A stretch of DNA of 64,000 nucleotides from Betaproteobacteria bacterium (GCA_016195915.1 JACPYS010000014.1:88096-152095); one strand, 5' to 3'; shown: positions 46,787-57,921, counted from the stretch's first letter. Numbers and translations: made by a program. Notes: generated by a model from the letters alone, not told the origin.

Positions 46787-47457
46787 GCGCGCCGGAAGAT
46801 CAGCTCGCGCACCGGGTGCCCGAGCTTGAGGCCGCGCGCCTCGAACTTGGTCAGCGGACGGTAGGCTGGGCGCTTGCTGTAGGTGGAGGCATCGTTGCGC
46901 AGCAGCGGCTCGGCGGTGAGCACCTGCAGCATCTGCGCGCCATATTCCTCCCAGTCGGTCGCCAGGTGCAGATAGCCCCCCGGTTTGAGCCTGCGGGCGA
47001 GCAGCGCGACGAACGGCGACTGGATGAGCCGCCGTTTGTGATGGCGCTTCTTCGGCCAGGGGTCGGGAAAGAATACGTGCGCGCCCTCGAGCGTTGCGTC
47101 ACCGATCATCTGATCGATCACCTCGTACGCATCGTGGCGCATGACGCGCAGATTCGTCAGGCCGAGTTCGGCAATTCTTCTGAGCAGGCTGCCGACCCCT
47201 GGGCCGTGCACCTCGAGCGCGAGAAAATCGGTGTCAGGCCGCGCCTGCGCGATCGCAGCCGTGGTTTCCCCCATGCCCGAGCCGATCTCGAGCACCAGCG
47301 GGGCCTCGCGGCCGAAAATTCTCATCGCATCGATCGGCCGTGCATCAAATGCAATGCCGTAGCGCGGCAGCAGTTCCTCCAGCGCGCGCTCCTGCGCGGG
47401 CGAGATGCGGCCTTGGCGCAGCACGTAGCTGCGCACCGGGCGCCGGGAGATGTTCAC
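46783..47457 (-). CDS. trmB: tRNA (guanine-N7-)-methyltransferase
   Basis: 224 aa from a GTG at 47457. SAM motif [10 protein letters not shown] (about 51-60), [15 protein letters not shown] (about 127-141). The longer upstream frame has no similarity. It makes m7G46 in tRNA. 14 bp downstream of thiG in a minus-strand operon. Confidence 0.92.
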   Translation of the reverse strand: MNISRRPVRSYVLRQGRISPAQERALEELLPRYGIAFDARPIDAMRIFGREAPLVLEIGSGMGETTAAIAQARPDTDFLALEVHGPGVGSLLRRIAELGLTNLRVMRHDAYEVIDQMIGDATLEGAHVFFPDPWPKKRHHKRRLIQSPFVALLARRLKPGGYLHLATDWEEYGAQMLQVLTAEPLLRNDASTYSKRPAYRPLTKFEARGLKLGHPVRELIFRRA

Positions 47458-47471
47458 TCCGGAACGCGGCC

Positions 47472-48284
47472 TCAGGCCGCCTTGGTGTTCTGCGAGGGGG
47501 AAAGCAGGCCTTCGGCCGGTGACGACGGGCTCGCAGCGTAGAATTTCTTCGGCATGCGTCCGGCGAGATAGGCTTCCCGGCCGGCTTCGACCGCCTTTTT
47601 CATCGCGCGCGCCATCATGATCGGATCTCCTGCCGCCGCGATTGCGGTGTTCATCAGCACGCCATCGCAACCGAGTTCCATCGCGATCGCGGCATCCGAT
47701 GCCGTTCCCACGCCCGCATCCACCAGCACCGGCAGGGACACGCGATCGATGATCAGCTGCAGGTTCCAGGGATTGAGAATTCCCATTCCCGAACCGATCA
47801 GCGAGGCGAGCGGCATGATCGCAACGCAGCCGGCGTCCTCGAGCATCTTCGCCTGGATCGGATCGTCCGAGCAGTAGACCATGACCTTGAATCCCTCGCC
47901 GACCAGCTGCGCTGCCGCCTTGAGGGTTTCGGGCATGTTCGGATAGAGCGACTGCGGATCACCCAGCACTTCGAGTTTGACCAGATCGTGACCGTCGAGC
48001 AGTTCACGCGCGAGACGCAGCGTGCGCACCGCGTCGTCGGCGCTGTAGCAGCCCGCGGTATTCGGCAGGTAGGTGAAGCGCGAGGGCGGAAGCGCGTCGA
48101 GCAGGCTCGGCTCGTTCGGGTTCTGGCCGATATTGGTGCGGCGGATCGCCACCGTGACGATCTGCGCGCCGGAGGCCTCGATCGCGGCGCGCGTTTCGTC
48201 AAAGTCCCCGTATTTCCCGGTGCCCACCAGCAGGCGCGAGGCATAGCGCTTGCCCGCGATGACGAGCGTGTCGTCCGGTTTCAT
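47472..48284 (-). CDS. thiG: Thiazole synthase ThiG
   Basis: 270 aa TIM-barrel enzyme that forms thiamine thiazole phosphate from DXP, dehydroglycine and the ThiS thiocarboxylate. Schiff-base Lys103 in LVKLEVLGD, and [12 protein letters not shown] and [14 protein letters not shown] for phosphate binding. The C-terminal 15 residues extend beyond the core. ATG overlaps the osmC-type stop by 4 bp. Confidence 0.94.
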   Translation of the reverse strand: MKPDDTLVIAGKRYASRLLVGTGKYGDFDETRAAIEASGAQIVTVAIRRTNIGQNPNEPSLLDALPPSRFTYLPNTAGCYSADDAVRTLRLARELLDGHDLVKLEVLGDPQSLYPNMPETLKAAAQLVGEGFKVMVYCSDDPIQAKMLEDAGCVAIMPLASLIGSGMGILNPWNLQLIIDRVSLPVLVDAGVGTASDAAIAMELGCDGVLMNTAIAAAGDPIMMARAMKKAVEAGREAYLAGRMPKKFYAASPSSPAEGLLSPSQNTKAA

Positions 48285-48748
48285 GACGCGCTCACCTGCG
48301 CTTCAAAGCGCACCGGAAAGTTCACCGAATTGGCGACGAAGCAGCCGTCGTGCGCCTTGTGGTGCAGTTCCTGCGCCGCACCCGCCTGGTCGATGCGCTC
48401 GATGCGCACTGCGGGCTTGAGCAGCACGTCGATGAAACACATCCTGCCGTCCTTCAGCGCCAGGGTGCCGGCGGCATCATCTTCGTATCCGAGCACCCTG
48501 ATGCCGGCGCGCGCGCACGCGGCAAGGTAGGTGAGCATGTGACAGGCCGAGAGCGATATCACCAGCAATTCCTCCGGGTTGTAGCGTCCCTGGTCGCCGA
48601 GAAAGACCGCTGGCGCGGAGCCCGGCAAGGGCGGCTTTCCGAGAGTCTCCACGACGAAGTCGCGCGAGTAGCTTTCGTTGGAGACCTGCGGGCTGCGCTG
48701 GACACCGGACCACTTCAGGCGCGCCGCGAAGCGATGTTCCCTTGCCAT
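48281..48748 (-). CDS. OsmC/Ohr-family protein
   Basis: 155 aa from ATG 48748. OsmC fold with the two conserved Cys ([12 protein letters not shown], about residue 63; and [10 protein letters not shown], about 136) used by thiol peroxidases. Probably reduces organic or sulfane hydroperoxides. It lies between thiS (1 bp) and thiG (4-bp overlap). Confidence 0.87.
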   Translation of the reverse strand: MAREHRFAARLKWSGVQRSPQVSNESYSRDFVVETLGKPPLPGSAPAVFLGDQGRYNPEELLVISLSACHMLTYLAACARAGIRVLGYEDDAAGTLALKDGRMCFIDVLLKPAVRIERIDQAGAAQELHHKAHDGCFVANSVNFPVRFEAQVSAS

Positions 48749-48749
48749 C

Positions 48750-48953
48750 TCAACCTCCACCCACCGCAACCACGATTTCGAGCCGGTCGCCGTCGTCGAG
48801 CAGGGTGCCACGGTGCGCGCTCCTCGGCACGATCTCGCCGTTCAACTCGACGGCGATCTTCCTGCCTGCGAGTGCGAGCCGCTCGATGAGCTGCGCGACG
48901 TCGAGCGCGTCATCGAATCGATGGCTTGAACCGTTGACGGTGACCCGGATCAT
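48750..48953 (-). CDS. thiS: Sulfur carrier protein ThiS
   Basis: 67 aa ubiquitin-like protein starting MIRVTVNG and ending in the functional GG (VVAVGGG), whose C-terminal Gly is adenylated and thiocarboxylated. First gene of thiS-osmC-thiG-trmB. Confidence 0.92.
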   Translation of the reverse strand: MIRVTVNGSSHRFDDALDVAQLIERLALAGRKIAVELNGEIVPRSAHRGTLLDDGDRLEIVVAVGGG

Positions 48954-49005
48954 GGAGCGAGGACTTATGATGCGGCAATTTTACCCCGCGCAGAGCCTCC
49001 GATCC

Positions 49006-49755
49006 ATGCCGTGGAATCTCGACGCAGGAAATTTCGCACTGGTCGCGGTCACGTCGTTCTTCGCCGCAATCATCGGCGGCGTGGGCGGCTTTGGCACCGG
49101 CATCATCCTGACGGCATTGCTTGCGCCCGTGATCGGCTTCAAGGCGCTCGTGCCGGTGCTCGCGGTCGCGGGTGTCGTCGTCAATGCGGGACGATTCTGG
49201 TTCTTTCGCAGGGCGGTCGATCTGCGCGCGGCGAAACAGGTGCTCGCCGGCGCGGTTCCCGCGGTGTTTGCGGGCGCCTACGTCTACAGCCTGCTCGATG
49301 CGCGCGCTATCGGCGTCATTCTGGGGAGTTTCGTGCTTGCCGCGGTCCCCCTTCGCCACCTGCTTGCGCTGCGCGGCGTGCGGTTGCGGCCTGCGGGTGT
49401 GGTTGCCGGTGCGGGCGTGTTCGGTCTCGCCTCCGGCATCGCAAGCGCCACGGGCGTAATCCTGATATCGGTGCTGCTGGGCGCGGGGCTGGGCGGGACT
49501 GCGGTGCTTGCCACCGACGCGCTGGTATCCATCGCGATCGATTGCCTCAAGGTTCTATTGTTCGGCCAACTCGATCTTCTGGACGCGGGGAACGTGACGC
49601 TCGGCCTCGTCATTGGCGCGGCGACGATCCCAGGCAGCCGGGTGGCAGCCTGGCTGGTCGAGCGCCTCGGCGCGAGGTTGCACGTTCTCGCGATGGATGC
49701 GCTCATCGTCGTGGGCGGCCTCACCATGCTCTGGAGCGCGCTGAATACGGCGTAG
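49006..49755 (+). CDS. TauE/SafE-family (sulfite exporter-like) permease
   Basis: 249 aa, about eight TM segments, with FFAAIIGGVGGFGTGIIL in the first repeat and GLASGIASATGVILISVLL in the second. The start ATG 49006 gives the usual length; ATG 48967/48970 (preceded by GAGCGAGGA) would add 12-13 residues and leave only 13 bp to the divergent thiS start. Exports sulfite, sulfoacetate or similar anions in characterised members; the substrate here is unknown. Confidence 0.82.
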   Translation: MPWNLDAGNFALVAVTSFFAAIIGGVGGFGTGIILTALLAPVIGFKALVPVLAVAGVVVNAGRFWFFRRAVDLRAAKQVLAGAVPAVFAGAYVYSLLDARAIGVILGSFVLAAVPLRHLLALRGVRLRPAGVVAGAGVFGLASGIASATGVILISVLLGAGLGGTAVLATDALVSIAIDCLKVLLFGQLDLLDAGNVTLGLVIGAATIPGSRVAAWLVERLGARLHVLAMDALIVVGGLTMLWSALNTA

Positions 49756-49787
49756 GCGCGCTATCATCGGCAGCAAGGAGAACACTG

Positions 49788-50735
49788 ATGAACAGGTTCC
49801 TGGCCGTCATGCTCATGTTTGCTGCTACGCTCGCCGCGGCGCAGTCGTTTCCGACGCGTCCGGTGACGCTGCTGGTCACTTTCCCCGCGGGCGGCCCGAC
49901 GGACATCGCCGGGCGCGCCCTTGCCGAAGCCACCAGCCGGTATCTGGGCCAGCCGGTGATCGTTGAGAATCGTCCCGGCGCGGGCGGCACGCTGGGAGCG
50001 GCGGCGCTCGTGTACGCGCGGCCGGATGGCTATCTGGTGAGCATGATTCCCTCGACCGTGTTCCGCACGCCGCACATGGAGAACGTCGCCTTCGATCCGC
50101 TCAAGGACATCCGCTACGTGATGGGGGTTTCGGGTTATGTGTTCGCGGTGGTGGTGCGCGCCGATGCGCCGTGGAGGACCTTCGCCGAGCTGGCAGCGCA
50201 CGTAAAGGAAAATCCCGAGAAGCTGAGCTACGGCTCGCACGGCATCGGCAGCACGGTGCACGTGATCATGGAAGAGCTGGCTGCTGCGCAGGGCTGGAAA
50301 CTCATCCACGTTCCCTACAAGGGCAGCGCCGACATGATGACGTCGCTGCTGGGGGGACACATCAACGTCGCGCTCGATTCGACCGGCGCAGTGCCCCATG
50401 TGGCGGGCGGGAAGGCGCGCGTTCTCGCGGTGTATACGGAAACGCGTGCGGCCGTTTGGCCAGAGGTGCCGACGTTGAAGGAACTCGGCTACAACGTCGC
50501 CACGACCAGCCCCTACGGCATCGGCGTGCCTGCGGCTACCGAACCGCGCATCGTGAAGATCCTGCACGATGCGTTCAAGAAGGGGCTGGAGGACCCCGGC
50601 CACCTGAATACGCTGGAGAGATACAACCAGACGGTGTGGTATCGCTCGAGCGAGGACTACGACCGGTTCGCCAGAGAACAATTCGAGTGGGAGCGCAAGG
50701 CGCTCGCGCGTTTGGGTTTGGCGAGGAAGCCCTGA
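49788..50735 (+). CDS. Tripartite tricarboxylate transporter-type receptor (Bug/TctC family)
   Basis: 315 aa from ATG 49788 (AAGGAG ribosome site). Signal peptide ending AAAQS. Bug-family motifs YPxRPVTLLV-like (FPTRPVTLLVTFPAGGPTDIAGR), VIVENRPGAGG (about 62-72) and PYKGSADMMTSLLGGHI. Periplasmic binding protein for a carboxylate. No TctAB membrane genes are adjacent, which is common for the expanded Bug family of Burkholderiales. Confidence 0.9.
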   Translation: MNRFLAVMLMFAATLAAAQSFPTRPVTLLVTFPAGGPTDIAGRALAEATSRYLGQPVIVENRPGAGGTLGAAALVYARPDGYLVSMIPSTVFRTPHMENVAFDPLKDIRYVMGVSGYVFAVVVRADAPWRTFAELAAHVKENPEKLSYGSHGIGSTVHVIMEELAAAQGWKLIHVPYKGSADMMTSLLGGHINVALDSTGAVPHVAGGKARVLAVYTETRAAVWPEVPTLKELGYNVATTSPYGIGVPAATEPRIVKILHDAFKKGLEDPGHLNTLERYNQTVWYRSSEDYDRFAREQFEWERKALARLGLARKP

Positions 50736-50771
50736 CATCGTTCGTACCGGGCAAACCAGGGGAGAGCAAGG

Positions 50772-51038
50772 TTGAACAACCGATACGAAACGCTGAGGTG
50801 GCCGACGAACCTGGATCGCAGCGAGATTGTGCGTAGGCTGGTCCAGATTCGCGAAACCGCGCGGGCGAACGGAGCCACCGATCTGGCTGCCCGCTTCGAA
50901 GACGTGGAGAACATGCCTTCCGGACAACTCGGAATGAGCATCGTCGCCGCGATGACCTGGCTGCAGGACAAACCGGAGCATGGGGCCATCGCGACGCAGC
51001 TCGAGATGGTGGCGATGAACCTGAAAAACCTGAAATGA
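50772..51038 (+). CDS. Hypothetical small protein
   Basis: 88 aa (TTG start after GGAGAGCAAGG). Soluble, mainly helical; YETLRWPTNLDRSEIVRRLVQ near the N-terminus and MSIVAAMTWLQDKPEHG near the middle. No family recognised. 36 bp after the Bug gene; possibly co-transcribed with it. Confidence 0.6.
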   Translation: MNNRYETLRWPTNLDRSEIVRRLVQIRETARANGATDLAARFEDVENMPSGQLGMSIVAAMTWLQDKPEHGAIATQLEMVAMNLKNLK

Positions 51039-51044
51039 AAACGA

Positions 51045-51063
51045 CACGCTGGGTACCAGCGTG
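51045..51063. repeat. Perfect 8-bp hairpin after the small hypothetical gene
   Basis: CACGCTGG - GTA - CCAGCGTG, 7 bp after the stop of the small gene. There is no T-run, so it may be a Rho-independent-like attenuator or an mRNA-stabilising hairpin. Confidence 0.55.
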
Positions 51064-51354
51064 AAACCGGGTCTATTTCGGTTACGGCGTCAACCGAGCG
51101 GGCATCCTGCAGATCGTCGACCGCCGGAAGCTCCTCGGCGGTGCGCGCGAGCCGACCGAGCGCAATCTGCTCGCGCCGGGACCGGCCTGCACATTCTGGA
51201 ACTCACCGGTGCGGCACGCGCGGTGGCGGGGTTCAGAAGGCGGATACTCATCAACCGGGGCGGTGGTCGGCCGCTTGCGGCGGCCGTACTTCCGATTGCC
51301 AGCCGGGGACGCATCCGGCATACTGCGTCGCAAATGCAACGCGGAGATTTCCCT
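51064..51354. other. Intergenic region upstream of the toxin-antitoxin pair
   Basis: About 290 bp, GC-rich, without a credible gene. It must contain the toxin-antitoxin promoter. No clear operator recognised. Confidence 0.4.
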
Positions 51355-51645
51355 ATGAAGACCGCAACGTTTCCATCGCTTCGCGTTGATCCCCGCCTGC
51401 GAAAGGCAGCCGAGGATGTTCTGCGCGACGGGGAGAGCTTGTCCGGCTTCGTCGAACAGTCCATTCGGACGAACGTCGAGCGCAGGCAGGCGCAACGAGA
51501 GTTCATTGCTCGAGGCTTGCGATCGCGTGACAAGGCCCGGCGCGCAGGCGCCTATGTTTCGTCACGCGACGTGGTGAAGGGTCTCGAAAAAATGCTGGCG
51601 AGCGCGAAATCCAGGAAGGACAGGAAGACGAAGGCGCCTGGGTGA
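51355..51645 (+). CDS. Antitoxin of a ParE-type system (YlcI/YnfO/ParD-like)
   Basis: 96 aa from ATG 51355 (GCGGAG ribosome site); the longer frame upstream is not supported. N-terminal RHH-like strand/helix (ATFPSLRVDPRLRKAAEDVL, SLSGFVEQSIR) and a basic C-terminus that would wrap the toxin. Stop overlaps the toxin GTG by 4 bp. Confidence 0.75.
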   Translation: MKTATFPSLRVDPRLRKAAEDVLRDGESLSGFVEQSIRTNVERRQAQREFIARGLRSRDKARRAGAYVSSRDVVKGLEKMLASAKSRKDRKTKAPG

Positions 51646-51950
51646 ATTACCGGGTAAGGTTTACCGAGCAAGCGGAAGCAGACCTGGTCAGACTCTACGA
51701 GTTCATCCTGGCGAGGGATGAAGGAGATTGGTCGGTCGCCGACCGGGCGCTCGAAGGCATCAGGAGCGCGATACGAAGCCTCGAGCTCTCACCTTTCACT
51801 TGCCGAAAGGCGGCTCCGCAAAATCCCTTCCTGCGCGAGCTTGTGATTCCGTTCGGGGCGGCCGGATACGTTGCATTGTTCGAGATTGACGACGCGAGCA
51901 CCGTGACCGTTCTTGCCGTGCGCCACCAGCGGGAGGACGACTACCACTGA
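51642..51950 (+). CDS. RelE/ParE-family toxin
   Basis: 102 aa. YRVRFTEQAEADLVRLYEFI at the N-terminus and RELVIPFGAAGYVALFEID and VTVLAVRHQREDDYH at the C-terminus, the usual ParE fold (gyrase inhibitor) with a terminal HQRExxY. Translationally coupled to the antitoxin. Confidence 0.85.
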   Translation: MNYRVRFTEQAEADLVRLYEFILARDEGDWSVADRALEGIRSAIRSLELSPFTCRKAAPQNPFLRELVIPFGAAGYVALFEIDDASTVTVLAVRHQREDDYH

Positions 51951-51962
51951 CGCTGTTTCGAG

Positions 51963-51992
51963 TTGTCGGGACGGTTGAATCCGCCTTAGAAT
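51963..51992 (+). promoter_or_regulatory. Promoter of tRNA-Gly
   Basis: TTGTCG (51963-51968), an 18-bp spacer, and TAGAAT (51987-51992), about 12 bp before the mature tRNA 5' end. Confidence 0.5.
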
Positions 51993-52003
51993 CCGCACCA
52001 TCC

Positions 52004-52077
52004 GCGGGTGTAGTTCAATGGCAGAACACCAGCTTCCCAAGCTGGTTACGTGGGTTCGATTCCCATCACCCGCTCCA
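52004..52077 (+). tRNA. tRNA-Gly (anticodon CCC)
   Basis: 74 nt with encoded CCA. Acceptor GCGGGTG/CACCCGC, anticodon stem CCAGC/GCTGG with loop TTCCCAA, T arm GTGGGTTCGATTCCCAT. Confidence 0.95.
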
Positions 52078-52097
52078 GACAACCAAGCCCGCACGAC

Positions 52098-53006
52098 ATG
52101 TCCGTATCCCTTGAAGGCAAACTGGTCGTCGCAATTTCCTCGCGCGCGCTGTTCGGCTTCGAAGAAGAGAACCGCGTATTCGAGGAGCAGGGCGAGCGCG
52201 CGTACATCGACTTGCAGCTCTCCCGCCTGGACGTCCCCGCCAAGCGCGGCGTGGCCTTCCCGCTGGTCAACAAGCTGCTGGCGTTCAACAGTGCCGAGGT
52301 GCAGCGCGTAGAAGTGGTGATTCTTTCCAAGAACGATCCGGTCAGCGGGATGCGCGTGTTCCGCTCTGCCGACCACGAGGGGCTGAAGCTCGAGCGCGGC
52401 GTGTTCACGCGCGGGCGCAGCCCCTACCAGTACCTTTCGGCTCTGCGCGCGAACCTGTTCCTGTCAACCAACGAGAACGATGTCGCCAACGCGCTGCGCG
52501 ACGGATTTCCCGCCGCGCGCGTCTATCCCGAGGCCGCGAAGCTCGGCGGGCGCCACGCGAACGAGGTGCGCATCGCCTTCGACGGCGACGCGGTGCTGTT
52601 TTCCGACGAAGCGGAACGCGTGTACCAGAGCGAAGGACTCGACGCATTCCACCGCCACGAGACCGAACACGCGCTCAGGCCGCTCCCACCGGGTCCGTTC
52701 AAGCCGCTGCTCGAGGCGCTGCACCGCCTGCAGAGTGCGGGTGCGGAAGGGCCGATGCGGCTGCGCACGGCGCTGGTCACCGCGCGCAGCACCCCGGCGC
52801 ACGAGAGGGCGGTGCGCACGCTGTTGCAGTGGAACATCCAGGTCGACGAGGCGATGTTTCTGGGCGGCATGGACAAGGGCGATTTTCTCAAGGCCTTCGA
52901 GCCGGATTTCTATTTCGACGACCAGCAGGGCCACGTGGATTCTGCGCGGCGCCACGTCGCGACGGGGCACGTGCCCTTCGGGGTAACCAATGTGAGGAAG
53001 ACATGA
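52098..53006 (+). CDS. 5'-nucleotidase (PF06189-like)
   Basis: 302 aa from ATG 52098; an earlier in-frame ATG lies inside the tRNA. Family landmarks LVVAISSRALFGFEEEN, FLSTNENDVANALRDGFPAARV, and a DxD-like FDGDAVLFSDEAE (about 175-187). It dephosphorylates nucleoside monophosphates. It is 20 bp after tRNA-Gly; the stop overlaps the AsmA start. Confidence 0.85.
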   Translation: MSVSLEGKLVVAISSRALFGFEEENRVFEEQGERAYIDLQLSRLDVPAKRGVAFPLVNKLLAFNSAEVQRVEVVILSKNDPVSGMRVFRSADHEGLKLERGVFTRGRSPYQYLSALRANLFLSTNENDVANALRDGFPAARVYPEAAKLGGRHANEVRIAFDGDAVLFSDEAERVYQSEGLDAFHRHETEHALRPLPPGPFKPLLEALHRLQSAGAEGPMRLRTALVTARSTPAHERAVRTLLQWNIQVDEAMFLGGMDKGDFLKAFEPDFYFDDQQGHVDSARRHVATGHVPFGVTNVRKT

Positions 53007-54978
53007 AAGCCGCCAAATACCTGCTCTACGGCGTGGCCGCCCTGGTGGTGCTTGCAGCCGTCGCGCTCGGCGCCGCGGTGACGATCGTCGACGGCGCGTT
53101 CGTGAAGGCGAGGCTCGAGCGCGCCATGAAGGAGAAAAACCGCACGCTGAGGATCGAAGGCGAGCCGAAGCTGAGACTGTTTCCGATTGCGGGGATCGCG
53201 CTCGGCGCGACCTCGCTTTCCGAACCGGGCAGCGAAAAGGCCTTCGTAACGCTCGATTCCGCGGAAGTCGCGGTGCGCGTCGCGCCGCTACTGTCGGGTG
53301 AGGTGGTGGTTGAAACGCTGACGCTGGCCGGTCTCAAGGTGAACGTGGTGCGCGGCAAGGACGGCCGCATGAACTTCGCCGATCTCGCCGGCGGCGAACA
53401 CGAGACGGAAAGCCGCGAGCGCAGCGAGCCGCCGAAACTTCGAGTTGCCGAGATGAACATCGAGCGAGCGCAGCTGAGCTACCGCGATGCGATGAGCGGC
53501 CAGGAGATCACGCTCGGCGAGCTGAACCTGAAGACCGGCCGGCTGGACGGGGATGTGCCGGGGCCGGTTTCGTTTTCCGCGCATCTTTCCGGGCGCCACC
53601 CGGAATCGGACCTGCGCGCGCAGGCGGGCGGCGCACTCAGGTTCAATCTGGCGCGGCAGGAAGTCGGGCTGGACGGCTTTTCCGCGCAGCTCAAGGGGCG
53701 GCTGGAACGCGACACGCTCTCCGCGGAGCTGAATGCGCCGAAGGTGGAGATCACCCCGGCGCGGGCGTCAGGGTCCGCGGTGACAGCGACGGTGAAGCTC
53801 ACAGGGCCGCAACGCAGCTTCGACGCGAAGCTGCGGATCGCGGCGGTCGAAGGCTCGGCAACAGCGCTTGTGATCCCCAGCCTCGCGCTCGAGTTGGCCG
53901 CGTCGATCTCCGGCACGCAGGTGAAGGCCCAGGCGCAAGGGGCGATCAAGGCGAACCTGCAGAAGCGCACTCTTGATGCCGACCTGACCGCAAAGCTCGA
54001 CGATTCGGCGATCCGGGCGAAGCTCGGTGTGACGGACACCGATCCGCTCAAGGCGGCATTCGACGCCAGCGTCGACCGGATCGATCTAGATCGCTACCTT
54101 CCCGCCAGAGAAGGGGGTTCGAAAACCGACGAGGCGATCGACCTGTCCGTGCTCAAGGGAAAGACTGTCACGGGGAAGGTACAGATTGATGCGCTGACGG
54201 TCAAGCGCGCGAAGTTGCAGAACGTCAAGGCGGAGATCAAGCTGGCGGGTGGCAAACTCGAAGTCGCGCCGCACTCGGCAACGCTGTACGGCGGAACGCT
54301 GGCCGGCACTTTGAGCGCCGACGCCAACGGCAACCGCGTTCACCTCAAGGAGACGGCGCAGAACGTGGCCATCGGCAGCCTGCTGCGCGACGTCGCGCGC
54401 AAGGACGTGCTCGACGGACGCGGCAACCTGAGTCTCGATGTGCAGGCGGCGGGCGCTACCGTGCCGGCGCTCAAGAAGGCGCTCTCGGGCAGCGCGCGCG
54501 TCGAATTGAAGGACGCCGCGGTGAAGGGAGTCAATCTCGCCGACAGCGCGCGCAACCTCAAGTCGGCGCTCGGCGGGAAGCAGGCGAAACCCGAGGCTTC
54601 GCAAAAGACCGATTTTTCGGAAATGAGCGCGAGTTTCAGTATCAACAACGGGGTGGCGCATAACGACGACCTCAAGGCGGCCTCTCCGTTCCTCCGCCTT
54701 GGCGGCGCGGGCAACCTCGACATCGGCGCCAACGCAATCGACTACCTCGCCAAGGCCACGCTGGCCGCGACATCGAAGGGGCAGGGCGGCCGCGCGGCGG
54801 GCGACGTCGCCGGGGTGACGATCCCGGTCAAGTTGACCGGCCCGCTCGACAATCCGGCCTGGAACATCGACTATTCCGGGTTGCTGGGCGGCGTTGCGGC
54901 CGGCGCAGCCGGCGTGGCCGAGACGGTCAAGAAGGGGGCGGGCGGCGTCGGCGACGCGGTCCGCGGTTTGTTCAAGCG

Positions 54979-54982
<4 letters not shown>
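53003..54982 (+). CDS. AsmA-family protein
   Basis: 659 aa from ATG 53003 (GAGGAAG). One N-terminal TM (about 5-27), then the AsmA domain with LRIEGEPKLRLFPIAGIALG and VRVAPLLSGEVVVETLTLAGLKVNV, and a C-terminal repeat region typical of AsmA (GNLDIGANAIDYLAKATL). Periplasmic-facing; AsmA-like proteins bridge inner and outer membrane lipid traffic. Convergent overlap of 4 bp with dppF. Confidence 0.88.
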
Positions 54983-55957
<975 letters not shown>

Positions 55958-55968
<11 letters not shown>

Positions 55969-56944
55969 CGGAGTACAACCAGCAAGCGGCGCGCGTTTCG
56001 CCGGCTGCGAGCAGCTCGGGACGCGCTTCGGCGCAGCGCGCGAAACGGCGCGGGCAGCGCGGATTGAACGCGCAGCCAGGCGGGATCGCGGTGAGGCGGG
56101 GCATCGCGCCCTCGATCTGCGCGAGCCGGTCGCGTTGATCGCGCTGATGGCCCACGCGTGGAATGGAACTCATCAGTCCGGCGGTGTAGGGGTGCTTCGG
56201 CTCGTGGATGATGTGGCGCACCGGGCCGATTTCGGCGAGGCGCCCCGCGTACATCACTGCCACGCGATCGGCGGTCTCGGCGATCACGCCCATGTCGTGG
56301 GTGATCAGCATCACCGCGGTGCCGTGATTGCGCGCGAGGCGCTTGAGCAGTGTGATGATCTGCGCCTGGATCGAGACGTCGAGCGCGGTGGTGGGTTCGT
56401 CCGCGACGATCAGCTTCGGCTCGGCCGCGATCGCGAGTGCGATGACCACGCGCTGGCGCATGCCCCCGGAGAACTGGTGCGGATAATGGCCGATGCGCTG
56501 CTCGGGTGAGGGGATGCCGACCTCGGCGAGGAGCGACAACGAACGATCGCGCGCCTCGGCCGCGCTCACCGGAAGATGGGTGAGCACCGTTTCCGCGAGT
56601 TGCTCGCCGATCGTATAGAGCGGATTGAGCGAGGTGAGAGGGTCCTGAAAGATCGCGCCGATGCGCCGGCCGCGGATGCGGCGCAGGGCTTCGCGCGGCA
56701 GGTTGTCGATGCGCTGGCCTTCGAGCCGGACCTCGCCCGCGGCGATGCGTCCGGGCGGATCGAGGAGGCCGATGATGGCCATCCCGGTGAGCGATTTTCC
56801 GGCACCCGACTCGCCCACCACTCCCAACACTTCGCCCGGCGCGATCGCGAAGGATACGTCGTCGACGGCAACCAGCGTGCGCCGGCGCGTCGGGAACTCG
56901 ACGCGCAGGTTGCGCACCTCCAGCAGCGGATCGGCCTGGCTCAC
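55958..56944 (-). CDS. dppD: Peptide ABC transporter ATPase (DppD/OppD-like)
   Basis: 328 aa. Walker [12 protein letters not shown] (about 39-49), signature [16 protein letters not shown], Walker [13 protein letters not shown], and the C-terminal motif [15 protein letters not shown]. It hydrolyses ATP to drive peptide import. 52 bp after dppC. Confidence 0.9.
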
Positions 56945-56996
56945 TTCGGGACTCTCACTTCGGGATGCTCACGTCGGAGCGGGCAGTTCCGTGCGC

Positions 56997-57911
56997 TCAA
57001 CGCAGCTTCGGGTTGAGGGCATCGCGCAGCCAGTCACCAAGGAGGTTCACCGACAGCACCAGAGTGATCAATGCTGCACCGGGGAAAACCGTGATCCACC
57101 ATTCTCCCGAGAACAGGAAATCGTTGCCGATGCGGATCAGCGTGCCGAGCGAGGGCTGCGTCGGCGGCACGCCCACCCCCAGGAAGGAAAGCGTAGCCTC
57201 GGTGATGATCGCCGTAGCGATGTGGATGGTGCCGATCACCAGCACCGGGCCGGTGACGTTGGGCAGAACATGCGCGAGCATGATCGCGAGGGGCGAGCGC
57301 CCGACGACGCGTGCCGCCTGGACATATTCTTTGCTCTTTTCCACCAGCGTAGAGCCGCGCACCGTGCGCGCGTACTGCACCCATCCCGATACGCCGATGG
57401 CGAGTACCAGCACCGGCACAGCGAGGTTGCCGTGCTGCTCGTTGGGTAGCGCGACGCGCGCCACGCCGTCGATCAGCAGCGCGATCAGGATCGCCGGAAA
57501 CGACAGCTGGATGTCGGCGACGCGCATGATGAACGCGTCCACCCGTCCGCCGATGTATCCGGAGAGCAGGCCTAGCGACACGCCTAGCACCAGCGCGAAC
57601 GCCACTGCCGCGACGCCGACGCCGAGGGATATCCGCGCGCCGTACATGATGGTGGAGAGGACGTCGCGGCCCTGGTCGTCAGTTCCGAGCGGGTACTTCG
57701 CCGCTCCGCTCCCGGTCCATGCCGGGGGCGAGAACGCATCGTTCAGGTCGAGCGATGCGAGATCGAACGGGTCGTGCGGGGCAAGCCACGGCGCGAACAC
57801 GGCGCCGCCGATGCACACCAGAGTCAGCAGCAACGCAACGAGCGTGACCGGCGATCTGCGCAGGCTGTATGCGAGATCGTGGTCCCAGAACCTCTCGAGC
57901 GCCGCTTTCAA
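56997..57911 (-). CDS. dppC: Peptide ABC transporter permease (DppC-like)
   Basis: 304 aa, N-terminal DUF-like TM then the BPD_transp_1 domain with GTDDQGRDVLSTIMYGARISL (EAA region about 230-250, ATLSFLGVGVPPTQPSLG). Pairs with DppB. 10 bp after dppA. Confidence 0.9.
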   Translation of the reverse strand: MKAALERFWDHDLAYSLRRSPVTLVALLLTLVCIGGAVFAPWLAPHDPFDLASLDLNDAFSPPAWTGSGAAKYPLGTDDQGRDVLSTIMYGARISLGVGVAAVAFALVLGVSLGLLSGYIGGRVDAFIMRVADIQLSFPAILIALLIDGVARVALPNEQHGNLAVPVLVLAIGVSGWVQYARTVRGSTLVEKSKEYVQAARVVGRSPLAIMLAHVLPNVTGPVLVIGTIHIATAIITEATLSFLGVGVPPTQPSLGTLIRIGNDFLFSGEWWITVFPGAALITLVLSVNLLGDWLRDALNPKLR

Positions 57912-57921
57912 TGCTGAGGGC

